Shown here: positions 10,570-20,552 of the stretch, piece after piece
Numbering within the stretch: the stretch's first letter is position 1
How the letters are laid out: every line of letters begins with the position of its first letter
DNA from: Ottelia alismoides
Lineage: Eukaryota; Streptophyta; Magnoliopsida; Alismatales; Hydrocharitaceae
DNA: 64,000 bases
NCBI GenBank assembly: GCA_037367405.1
Contig: JAZKJV010009789.1
Location: 1 to 64,000, forward strand
Direction: 5' to 3'
The notes under the pieces: model-generated
Seen by the model: the letters and a program-made list of their open reading frames with translations, nothing else
Told to the model about the DNA's origin: nothing
Databases searched by the model: none
Program-made: the position numbers and the translations under genes

Positions 10570-11697
10570 TGATGAATCTCCATTTCATCACCTTTATTCT
10601 ATCATTTTGGCCTTAAAAACCCTAGTAGATGCGTGTAAATAACCTTAATTCATGCATTTTAGCATCCATGCATTATTTTGTAAATAGTGTATAAAATATA
10701 ATTTTTAATGTCAAAAGTATAGAATAAAGAAATGAAAAGAAAAGAAAAAGAACAAAATATTGAAAATATTTTTGGACCGAAACCTTGACTCCAAGGCATC
10801 TTGATGAATAGGTCGACAAGAAATAAAGTAGGGGGGAGATAAGGACCAAAATACCAATTAAATTCCCTTTTATTTATCCATTAATTATTTATTTCTAGGA
10901 CCTATTTTTAGTTCCATTTTTGTACTTCAAATAACGAAACTTTGAGCATGAAAAATTATAGATAATTAAATATAGAAAAACACAAAATTGATTTCATATA
11001 ACAATGTTGTACAAATAAAAAGTTATGGTCTGAATAAAATTTCAAAACCTTAACTTCCCAGACCCATATATCTCAAATAAAAACTGAAAATAATAAGTTA
11101 TTTAATGAAGGTTGTTTCCTATTTTTTGGAGTTACGTTGTGATAATTAGGTTTTGGACCGTTATTGTATAACTATACAAATTAAAATATTCCATTTATTT
11201 TTTATTAATTTTTTTTATAATTTATATTTTTATAATTTTGTAAATATTATTTATAATATATGTGCATATTAAAATAGTAATAAAAACATAAATATAACAC
11301 TAAAAAATACTTAAAGAAAATACACATGTAAAATACCTATATATAAATATCTATATAGACAATACAACTATTTATTTAAGTATACATAATACATCATAAA
11401 AATAAATAAAAATATATTTAAGTGTATAAATTTAATTTATAAATTTATAAAATAATAAATTGAATTATTAAAATCAAAAATACAAAATAAAAATAAAAAA
11501 CTAAAATACATAGACAAATATACCTAAACATAGCCGTTAAAAGGTAACTTGTAATTATTTACCTCAAAAAATAAATAAAAATCATAATAAAATACTCTAT
11601 GAAATAATAAATTTTTTTATTTTATAACATAAATTTATAAAATCATTTAATTTGTTTAAATGAATTTGTAAATCTTTTTTCCATGCTTTTTCCTAGT

Positions 11698-11713
11698 TGG
11701 TCCACGTGGACCA
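11698..11713. promoter_or_regulatory. G-box palindrome in gypsy LTR R3
   Basis: TGGTCCACGTGGACCA is a perfect 16-base palindrome around CACGTG, the plant G-box core bound by bZIP and bHLH factors. R4 has an 18-base version at 29828-29845 and R2 keeps TCCACGTGGA at 7900-7909. The position at the border of the AT-rich LTR start and the GC-richer middle suits an upstream promoter element; function is inferred. Confidence 0.6.
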
Positions 11714-11726
11714 CCTAGGAGGGTCC

Positions 11727-11751
11727 GAGAGTTGACCGCGGGTCAACTCTC
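11727..11751. promoter_or_regulatory. Inverted W-box pair (TTGACC / GGTCAA) in LTR R3
   Basis: An 11-base perfect inverted repeat, GAGAGTTGACC and GGTCAACTCTC, separated by GCG. Each arm holds TTGACC, the W-box core bound by WRKY factors. The same inverted pair, with spacers of 2-4 bases and some decay, is at 6657-6672 (R1) and near 33666-33687 (R5), and as degenerate forms near 7866-7880 (R2) and 29860-29880 (R4). Confidence 0.6.
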
Positions 11752-12780
11752 TGACCCGCCTCCTGCACTTCATCAAACCTTGAATTTTACCCATCTTCAT
11801 GGATTTTTCAAAGCCATATCTTGCATCATTTCATATCGGCGCCTTCTGGACTTTTCTCCTAGATAATCCAACATATACGCCCTAGGCTTTCTTCAGGGAT
11901 TGGATCGTTGCGCTTCTCGATTCATCTCATTCTTTGAGCGCCTTCCCAGCCTGTACATAAACCTACCCGTCACCTTCCTTCACTTTTTGAACCTCCATTG
12001 GCCAAGCTTGGGTCCTCTTCCTTGGCTCTGGATAGACTCCTGTGACAAGGGGTCTCATGCGGCTTCTTTCGAGGTTCAGAGAGTTTGTTGGGTGGTGTCC
12101 AACCCATCTCTGATGGTCGACGTTACCGTCGAGATACAATCTCTGGTTCCTGGCCATTGAGGTTTCTATTTCATTTTTTTTCTCGCATTTTTCGCTTCAC
12201 CATAGTCATAGGAGTAATTTGCCCTTTTTTATTTTTCGCATTTCGAGTCTCAATCACTTTCGTCCACCATTCGTCGGAGCTCGCTCCTGTGAACTTTGCT
12301 TTTCATTGTTTTCTGTTAAACCACCTAGTTACTGGGTCGAGGTACCTTGCCATTGACCCCATAACTCCTTTTTGCAGGTCCCGGTCCCTCAATCGACGAC
12401 TAGGGTTCATTTAGGAGGAGGCGGAGGTTCGTGGATCTTCCTTGCTTGCGGCCTCGCGTGAGCCCTCCAGCCTTCACCGGTGATTTTTGGAGCCATGAAG
12501 GACCACTGTAGGATGCTTTCTGTGCACCTTTGAGAAGCACGACACGTCAGAGAGGCTCTGGATCGCCGGTGGAAGTTCGCCCGCTAATGTTCTTCCCCGT
12601 GCGTCCAGGGGTCCTCTATATCGTCAGATCAAGAAGGTATGCTCCAGATCTACAAGCACCGTTCGATTTCACCAACTATCCACCTTCGGATCACTCCACG
12701 CAATCTAATCACCACCATCCAGCTACGGACCGTCATCAAGCCACCAAGCGTCGACACATGTATTAGTAGATCCATATATG
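11752..12780 (+). other. GC-richer middle of LTR R3, no recognised gene
   Basis: About 1 kb less AT-rich than the rest of the LTR. It has open frames of 60-109 codons on the plus strand (11900-12160, 12085-12414, 12530-12766), none of which I recognise and none of which is kept in the other LTR copies. It probably holds the transcription start and the first part of the RNA. The same block in R1, R4, R5 and R6 looks different in sequence. Confidence 0.5.
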
Positions 12781-14320
12781 TCGTTGGCTCGTGCCCCTTC
12801 TTTTGGTATTTTGCCTTTTCACCCAAAGAGATTTTGTATTTAATAATCAGAATGTAAACTTTCATTAGCAGTTCAAATATTTTTCCTATTTTTCACAAAG
12901 ACCCCCGTTCTTTAGCTATTTGCATTTAAGCCCCAGCACAGGTCAGCCGACAAGACATTTACAACAAGACCCTCGCGGATTTTGGTATTTAATGTTTAGT
13001 CAGATTTTTGATAATTAAGTTGTAACTTTTTAGGAAAATTGCAATATATCCCCTAGATTTTTGGTAATTACAAAGAGGTCCCTACTAGGGGCGCACATGA
13101 TTACACACGTGATTTTGGTGATTTTGCAACGAGGCCTCACAGCTTTGCGTATTTAATATTAATCATGTAATTTTTATAATTAGTTATAAATTTTGTGGTG
13201 AAATTTCACACAGGCCCTTGCACTTTATGATATTATAGAAATACGCTTGCCAATAGTGTAGTTTATCTTTGTTATCTCTATTTATTTCATACATCTACAT
13301 AGCTCTAAAAAATCCAAAAAACATAGAGATAGCTTCCTGTTGCATGCTCTTTGATACCATATTTTTTTTGCATTTTGAAGATATTTATTATTTATAAAAA
13401 TTCAAAAAACGTGCCTTTTTGTCCCTGTTTGCAGAAGAAAATACATAAAAATTATAAAAACTTTTTGAAAAGTTACAAAATATATATTTCATGTTTTTTG
13501 TATGTTTGATCTCCAGACCAAAAATCACTAAAAATATAAAATAAAAATGAAAAAAATAGGAAAACTCTAAAAACATTTATAAAAATATTAAAAACTCTTA
13601 AAAATCCAAAAAATATATTTATTGTTTCTAAATTTTCTTTATTGTAATATCTTTATTTTAAAATTAATTCGGAGAAATTTTGATACTTTTTGGTAATTTC
13701 CCCTCCATTTTAATTTTGAGTATTTATTTAAACCCTTATTTTGGGTATTTTTTACTTTAAAGATATATATAAATTTGTAAAAAAACCTAATAAATCACAA
13801 AAATAGGATAAAATATTCTAAATCTAAAAAAATTATTTTATTTACTTTGATTTTTTATTAATTATTACATTTATTATTTTCTATATTGAATATATCTTAT
13901 ATATTACTTTATATATAGTTATTTTCATAAAAAGAAATTAAAAAATATAAAATATAAAAGGAAAATATAAAATTTAAAAATAAAAAAAAATCAGAAAATA
14001 AAAATAAAAAATAAAATAATTTAAAATAAACCGCCCCAAAAGAGCACATATATGGACAAATGCATCGCATTCACTTTTGTGAGCATTTTTACCTTATCTA
14101 TCCTTCTTGTTCCCTATGTTCGACACTCTACACATACTTGCACCTATACACATCTTTGTTGTAGAGTTATAATAAATTTGAACTCTGCTCATTTATTTTC
14201 ATTGCTTGATTCTAAATTGTTGGTTAATTGTTGTTTTAATATGTATTTTGTATGGTCAATTCGACGATTATGTTCCCACCTTCTGTGGAACAAAAGATCG
14301 CTTAATTTTCGGTTTAAATA

Positions 14321-14325
14321 GTGAC
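14321..14325. repeat. Target site duplication GTGAC (right copy)
   Basis: Second copy of the 5-base duplication that flanks the solo LTR. Gag-linker sequence of BC resumes directly after it and aligns with element A from about 2236 onward. Confidence 0.8.
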
Positions 14326-15400
14326 TCGCAAAAAGTTAATTTATTATTCACCTTGATGGTGGCCGATGGCTGCAATATTCTACCGCTCCTGAGAGTTACA
14401 ACATTCGAGAACATATAATCTGAATACCTGACTTGGTTGTATAGGAGGAGACATAACAAACTACCTACACTTTACACATAAAATTATTGGGGTTCCCCTC
14501 AACCTGTTATGGAATGGGCGTTTTTCTAGTGGTGAGGTCGTCGTGCTTTTGAGACATCTCTGCAAGGCCTTTCACAAGTTGGGCCAAGCAGTCCAAGACT
14601 GGGTTCATAGGAGCTGCCTCAGATGATTCAAAGTGCTGACCACATTCAGAATGATACGACCAAGGCTGCTGATGGGAATATGGAGAATCAGAGTGAAGAG
14701 GAAGCTGCTGTTGAAATTGAGGAGGAGGAGGAAGTTGATATTGGTGAGTAGTTGCATATTGCTAATGCGGTTGGTACTGGTGGTACACATGTTGTTTATA
14801 ATTCTGATTCTTCCTCCAGTTGTTCTAATAGGGTGGAGGGTGTTGTTGTAGAGAATGGTTCTGGACAAACCTTCCACGTGAAGGTTGTTGGAATGGCCTT
14901 ATAGATGACAACTGACTCTGCTAGTGTCCAACTGGATGAGACAGTTACGTGTCATTGTTCCATATGCCATTAACCTCTTGGATTTGGGGTTGGGGTGGAA
15001 AATATGGATAATAAGACGGGTAACAAGTTGTCGCTGCAATGACTATGGAGTCTGCTCAAGAGCCAACAAGTAACATGCATGCTGGAACTAAGGTTGCCCT
15101 AAACTTGGATAAGGATGGTATGGTGATAGTGGCTCCTTAGACTCAACGTGAGTTGTGACTGGCTCACTTCCACACACGACATTGATGGTACTAACTAGCA
15201 GCTCCAGCAGCTTGGAAATTCGATCTGACTTGTCCAGATGCTGTATCCTTTTCTCGAGTACAAATAACTTCTCAAGGTCATGTGATCTCTTCTCAATAAT
15301 GTCGACCTTGAATATGTGGCTCACTATGATGTTGAGATTGGAGCTCTCATCCCTATCCACATCACTAGATGTGGCCATATTCACTAGATTATGGTGGATC
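14326..15400 (-). pseudogene. Gag C-terminal linker of BC (right half)
   Basis: Minus-strand continuation of the BC gag tail after the solo LTR. The block CCGATGGCTGCAATATTCTA .. CCGCTCCTGAG matches CCGATGGTCGAAGTGTTATA .. CCGCTCTTGAG in A (about 2270-2300). Frames are broken; the longest is 15088-15384 (98 codons), with KVDIIEKRSHDLEKLF, which closely matches KVDIIEKRSHDLEKLV in A (3043-3348). That shared piece was clearly coding; it looks helical and may be a coiled coil at the Gag C-terminus. Confidence 0.7.
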
Positions 15401-16000
15401 TAGGACTATCTCTGATACGCACGGAACTAGGATAAAGCAACCTCTCCGTCGACCATCAAAATCTGCCAGACAACATCCTCATCCTTATTGGAATGGAATT
15501 CGCTACATGCAACATCAACAAGCCTCTGACTTTTTAGAGTCAAGACCCTGGAGAAATGTTGGACCAGGCTGGTCAGAGGGATGTCATTATCGGGTCACTT
15601 TTCCTGTAAATCTCTGAATCGCTTCCATGCTTCATGTATAGACCTCATGTGGTTCCTAAAGAAGTTACCGATTCTTGCTCACATCTAGCTCAGATGACCC
15701 AAAGGATAGTATTTTTGGAGGAACGCGGACTTGAGTTCCTCCTCGGTCATCATGACTTTCCCCAGCTGGTTTATTAAAAAAAAAGCCTTTTCTTGAAGGT
15801 TGGAGGGGAATGTGGCCATCTTGAATACACCTAACAAGATGTTAGGGTAGTGTATTGTGCAGTTGATGCAGAAGAATTATTAAAGACGAATGTAGGGCTC
15901 TTCATTTGTGTTCCCGTGAAAGGAGGGAAATAATGATAAAAACTATGACTTTAGTTCAAAATGTCCATAGACTACCGGAATCTTCATACACTCTGTCATC
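15401..16000 (-). pseudogene. Gag core (capsid) of BC
   Basis: Minus-strand frames give FPSFHGNTNEEPYIRL, MATFPSNLQEKAF, LGKVMMTEEELKSAFLQKYY, IGNFFRNHMRSIHEAWKRF and PLTSLVQHFSRVL. These are the successive blocks of the plant gypsy gag domain, more complete than in A, where stops set in after FLHKL. Two or three stops or frame changes remain. ORFs on the plus strand here are shadows. Confidence 0.85.
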
Positions 16001-16660
16001 TAGACAGCGTTAGGATTGTAGGTTTCTTTGAGAGTGGGCTTAAGATCCTCTCTCCTTGTCTCATCAACGAACCCTTCATGGTGTCCATTTTCTTCCTCAT
16101 CGTCAACTCCTGCTCCTACACCTTTGTTCTCTCTCTCTCTCTCTCCTCAGATCATTCAACATTTCTTAGAAGGCAACATGGGTAAGAGCCGGATCTGTAA
16201 GATGTTGTTGAATGGACTGTACTGAAGCAAACAACTGTGCATTCATTGTTATCTGATATGGTTTTCCCTAATCTGGTTGTTCTGTCCCTTACCTTTCCCT
16301 TAAGGAGCCATCTTTGATTCAAACTCACAGGAAATGATCTACAGAGGGTCCAGGTTCGATTCTGCATAGAAAGATGCATCATGTACACAATAAAATTCAA
16401 CACTAGATGGAATAAATGATCTAGAATTAGGGTCAATTTCATATGTGTCTGAATGGAGCATTTGATATGAGATGAAATAGATCTCCATGCACATGCGGTG
16501 AATGGCGGGACAAGAGTGATCTCGATTTATAATTGTAGAAGTCGAGGAGTATGAATATTGGTTCGCAAGATCCGAACATGATTCCCGAGAATCGTCTGGA
16601 ATTATTGAAGATGTAGAGATCACGGATTTGATGTGGGTGTTGGCAGAGTCCTGCCTAAAT
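16001..16660 (-). pseudogene. Gag N-terminal / leader ORF of BC
   Basis: Open frames of 94-96 codons at 16339-16623 and 16152-16442 on the minus strand. The first shares a spaced pattern with 4319-4615 of A (DHSCP / DYSCP, then MEI-F--Y). No domain recognised. A (TC)n run at 16129-16145 lies at its downstream edge. Confidence 0.5.
16129..16145. repeat. (TC)n microsatellite
   Basis: An uninterrupted TC dinucleotide run inside the gag region of BC; the equivalent part of A has no such run. Confidence 0.8.
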
Positions 16661-18298
16661 CATCAATGAGATGACATCTTGGATAGAAAAGGATTAGACG
16701 AGGAAATGTAATACGATGAGATGAAGATGAAAATATTGGAAGGCTCACAATGAGCAAGGTAAGAAGAAATAAAAATAAATAAAATGGAAAATGGCACAAG
16801 TAAGAAGGACTAGATCCTTGACCTGAATTCTATTTCAAACAAACACAATACAAGGTGTATTCAGCAACCCAACACAAGTGATTCAACTATTTTTATCTTT
16901 TCATTTTAATTTTTGTTTTTCAGGAAAATCTTATATCAAATCCATATAGGCTAACCCTTTAGGAAAGCGAGTACTGCTAGAAAAGTATCTCATAGTTTCC
17001 ACTTCCATTGTAACATGTATCATGCACATTTTTAAGAGAGCCCCTAATATTGAGTCTGGATCCACTACTCCACCAAAGAATAGAGGAGGTGTGAATTGAT
17101 GGACTACGCACAATACTTCGGACTAGGTCGGATGTTCTATAGAAGGTGAAAACGTCATTGTTGACAAGGCCCTACTTGCTCTCGTATGATAGAAGTGCTA
17201 ATACTTTGTGAATCCAGTCAATAACATGTAGTATTCAGGCTGGGTTTTGGACTTTAATCCATGTAGGTCTTGCCTCACCAGTCTGGAATGTACCTGAAAA
17301 ACAATTTGGGCTTTATGAATCATAAAAAATGATGGTTTGTTACGAATTTTAATTTTGGTCTAAGTTTATTAAACAAACCCCTTGTTTTAGTTTTTTATTT
17401 TTTTGAGTATTTTTCATAATATTTTGCCTAATTTTTTTGTATTTTCTTTTAAATTCCTAAATGATGTAAAACTAGGAGAGAAGATGTAAAAGATGTGCAA
17501 GTTGAGACTAAGACGAAAATCTCACATTAGTATATAATGATGCATGAAAAGTAAGAGGACTTACCGTGCTTCCCAGCTCTCTCCATGCAGAATGCAAGAC
17601 AAAAATGTAAATTACACTACATGCAAATCCAAATCCGATGAAATCACCCTAAGAATGATTTGCTATTATCAAGAAGAATAAATTGAATGTGATCTGGATC
17701 AAAATGTAGACTATATGGACATGCAAATATTAAGTGTTTGGACCTAAATTACTTGAATCAAGAAAGTACAAAAATCTAACTACTCATTCACATAAAACAA
17801 ATAAAATTAAGGTAGAAAACAGAAAACATAGAAAACAAATAAAAACAAGTGGAAAAAGGGAGAATAAAAAGGGAGAATGTGAGAAAAACATGGAAAAATC
17901 GATGAGGCCCCTAGGTGATAGTCACCTAGGCAATGGACCTCAGATAGTGTCAAAGTTCAAGTGTCCTTGGGTACATGTATTATCATACTTAATTATGCAA
18001 AAATAAAAAAGTGACTCTTTTACAAAATAAAAACAAAAATGCTACTCTAAACTCTGATCTTCTATATCTCTATCTCGCTCTCTTCCTTGCACCATCCAAT
18101 TGGCATATAACGAAAAGGCCAATCTCCTCATAGCTCGGGTAAACCAACTTTCTTAGAATGTCGCCTTCGCCACATGGTCCTTCGCATGCAATTCAATAAA
18201 AGGGATAGTTAGAAATACATAACAATTATTTATAAAAAAGTAAAAGAGAGATAATAAGAATAGGTGATATGCACAAAAATCCTATCCTAAGCACTACT
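16661..18298 (-). other. 5' leader of gypsy BC
   Basis: Long non-coding leader between primer-binding site and gag. The part 16930-17300 aligns with the leaders of A and R4. 17330-17460 is AT-rich. A 90-codon Lys-rich frame on the plus strand (17734-18006) is antisense to the element and not kept elsewhere. A perfect short hairpin lies at 17910-17930. Confidence 0.6.
17910..17930. other. Perfect 9-bp hairpin in the BC leader
   Basis: CCTAGGTGA and TCACCTAGG are separated by TAG. In the element RNA (minus strand) this would be a stable stem with a 3-base loop. Leader hairpins of retroelements can act in dimerisation or packaging; that role is only a suggestion here, and I did not find the stem in the A or R4 leaders. 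Confidence 0.55.
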
Positions 18299-18315
18299 CC
18301 CCGACAATGGTTCCA
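18299..18315 (-). other. Primer-binding site of gypsy BC
   Basis: On the minus strand the sequence reads TGGAACCATTGTCGGGGAGT. Tat/Athila elements commonly have TGGCGCCGTTGCCGGGGA here, so this is a decayed match, placed directly after the LTR end (GTTATAAAA). It would bind the 3' end of a tRNA to prime minus-strand DNA synthesis. Confidence 0.7.
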
Positions 18316-20552
18316 TTTTATAACAAGTTTGAGCAGGGGTTCTTAACACCCGATCTTGCAGGGCTTGTAGTGCCCGACATGTCAGGTCTGAAAATCGTTG
18401 TATTGACCACTCTTGCAGTACTTAGAATGTGAACAACCAAGTAAATCGATAATCAACCCATAATGTATGAATAGTTAATGCAAATGTGTGAGTCAAACTT
18501 TATTTTAATTTTAACTCTGTAAAGTATTCGTGTAGTGAATAAGTGCAAAGTGTCAAACCTTAGAGAGCCACAGTGATAGGAGTATTTATTTTTTAAAGAT
18601 AAACAATAAATATTTTGTATTTTTAGGGTCTTTTTAGATTTTAGTGGTTTTTTATTATACTTTAATTTTAATGGTTTTTAATATTTTATATATTTTTTAT
18701 GTTAATAACTTTATATTTTTTACTTTATCTTTTAAATTTCCTGATTTTTATTTCTTTTTGTTTTTAATATGTAATAAGCATGTATATATATGTTTATGTG
18801 GAAATATACAATAAGGTGATCTTTCATGGATGCATGGAAAGCCTTGTCAATTTAGGTATTTTTCATATTTACTTTACAATATATAACTCCATAAATTTAT
18901 TAATAAACATTAAGATAATATGTATATCATGAGTTATTTATGAAAAAAATTATTAAATTTGACAAAAATGTTAATTTCAATATGGTGCTATATTTTACAA
19001 AATAGAAAGATCATCATTATTTTACAATGTGCAGTTTATATTTTATAAAGTTGTTACATAATTTACAAATTTAGTAATGGCTTTTTGAATTTCAAGAAAG
19101 ATCCATCTCATTGAAATGGTCCCCTATGTATATAACTATATATAATAATATGTATAATACAAGTACTATATATGATATAAATAAATAATAAATATATAAA
19201 TATTAGAAATTAAAATTGGTACATCCCTTTTTATTTTTTTAGTGGTTTTAAAATATATTTAAATGATTTATAAATATTAATAATAATTACCACACTATAG
19301 AAGTAATATTAAGCGCATATATATTATATATTGTTTTATATTTATATTTATAGATAAAAAAGTTTCAAAAATTATAAAATAAAATGTTTTTGTATTTTTA
19401 TAAATTTTCTTTATTTTTGTTTTTTATTATAATTTGTGCTATTTTTTGGGCAATTTTTAATTGATTTAATGTGGCAAAATAGGGAATATAATAATGGCCT
19501 GAATGTTTTAAGGTTAAGAAAACATAAATATTTTAAAATTCCTAAAAAATATTTTAATATGTAGTATATAATGGAAGTAAAAATATACAATATAAAACTA
19601 ATTTTTAGAATTTTGTTAATTTTTTAGGGTAGGGGGTTTTCAATTTATACGACATTTTTATATTTTTTTATGACTTTTGGTATGGACATATATTACATGG
19701 TAGTACACATACTGTATTTTTTTGAGTTTGTAAAAGTGATTTCATATTTTTCTATTTTTAAAGCAAGATAGGGAATAAATAGTTCCTAAATGATTTTTAA
19801 TAAATGAAAAATAAAGTAAAATGCTAAACTAAAAAGCATGAACAATCATCAAAAGAAGAATTTTTTATGGTTTTTTCCAAAATTAATAAGAGAAAATCTA
19901 TTTTAATGAAATAAAAATGCAACTAAATAAATACATTGTATTGGCAGGGGTATTTTGTAGTGAACATATCTTACAGGGATTTCCATGCAAAATACACGAA
20001 CGATTAACTCTATTGTACAAATTTAAAGTACTAGATACAAATTACAAAATCCTTAGGGGCTTGCCTACAAATGACCACCTCACTAGGGGAACCACATGAG
20101 GTGACCTATCGTGGACCTAAAAGCAATATTCAACCAACACGAGGGTCCACTTGCAATTTTTACAACCAGTTTTAAACTCAACTTAAAATTTATTGGACTA
20201 AATAGAAAAGACAAAAGGCATGAGGTTTATTAATTCAATTACCCAATAAGGTGGACTATCGGGCAGCTCACAACGCTCCCAATTGCATGATCGGCGGGCG
20301 AGGGGCACGATGTTTCGATGCTAATCAGACGATGGTGATTAGAAATGGGGTACAATTCGATCTGATGGCTGAAAGGTGATTTGGAAGAACAAGGAAGAAG
20401 GTCTTCTTCCCCGAAATTCGATCTTGGATTCTGGTGTGCTCTGTCATCCTCTTCCTTTATCGATGAGATCATTGGCTTCCTATGGGCAATCCTTACCTAC
20501 AGGAGGTTCTCGTGAAGTCTGGGCCCTATCGGAGGGGGAATGGTGGTCCAAG
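18316..20552 (-). repeat. Gypsy 5' LTR of BC, truncated by copia E
   Basis: On the minus strand this is the 3' 2.2 kb of the LTR: an AT-rich part 18440-20170 that aligns with 12870-14320 of the solo LTR and 31000-32400 of R4 (shared ..AATTTGTATCTAGTACT.. and GCAAGTGGACCC blocks), then part of the GC-richer middle (20240-20552). It stops where the copia LTR of E begins at 20553. The missing first 1.5 kb is not found on the far side of E within the window. ORFs here (20239-20472 minus, 20376-20627 plus) are not recognised. Confidence 0.65.

Larger units (their letters stand above)
10570..14320 (+). mobile_element. Solo gypsy LTR R3 (full length, 3,751 bp)
   Basis: Starts TGATGAATCT and ends GGTTTAAATA, flanked by GTGAC on both sides, with gag of element BC continuing on either side, so this is a lone LTR left after recombination between the two LTRs of one element. 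It is the only copy whose two ends can both be fixed and so defines the LTR length. Parts: AT-rich 10600-11690 with the AATAAAGTAGGGG box near 10823; G-box palindrome 11698-11713; inverted TTGACC pair 11727-11751; GC-richer block 11750-12780; AT-rich 3' part 12870-14320. Orientation is opposite to its host element. The end in TA rather than CA is unusual or mutated. Confidence 0.8.
7846..20552 (-). mobile_element. Ty3/gypsy retrotransposon BC, pol-deleted, split by a solo LTR
   Basis: Minus-strand element: 5' LTR 18316-20552, primer-binding site near 18300, leader, gag (16660-14326 and 10564-10187), protease (10190-9546), the first codons of RT, then directly the polypurine tract and 3' LTR (9073-7846). 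RT, RNase H and integrase are absent. The solo LTR at 10570-14320 interrupts gag; with it removed, the two halves align continuously with element A (2190-2400). It is a non-autonomous deletion derivative that needed enzymes from full-length relatives, or an old copy that lost pol after insertion. Confidence 0.8.

Noticed and set aside
7870..11750. A large foldback DNA transposon with 1.2-kb terminal inverted repeats (R2 and R3 in opposite orientation)
   Set aside because: R2 is preceded by a gypsy polypurine tract and R3 has its own 5-bp duplication and extends to 14320. They are two LTRs of different events that happen to face each other.
11900..12414. Overlapping 86- and 109-codon frames as a possible host exon
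   Set aside because: They lie within the solo LTR defined by the GTGAC duplication, are not kept in other LTR copies and match no family I know.
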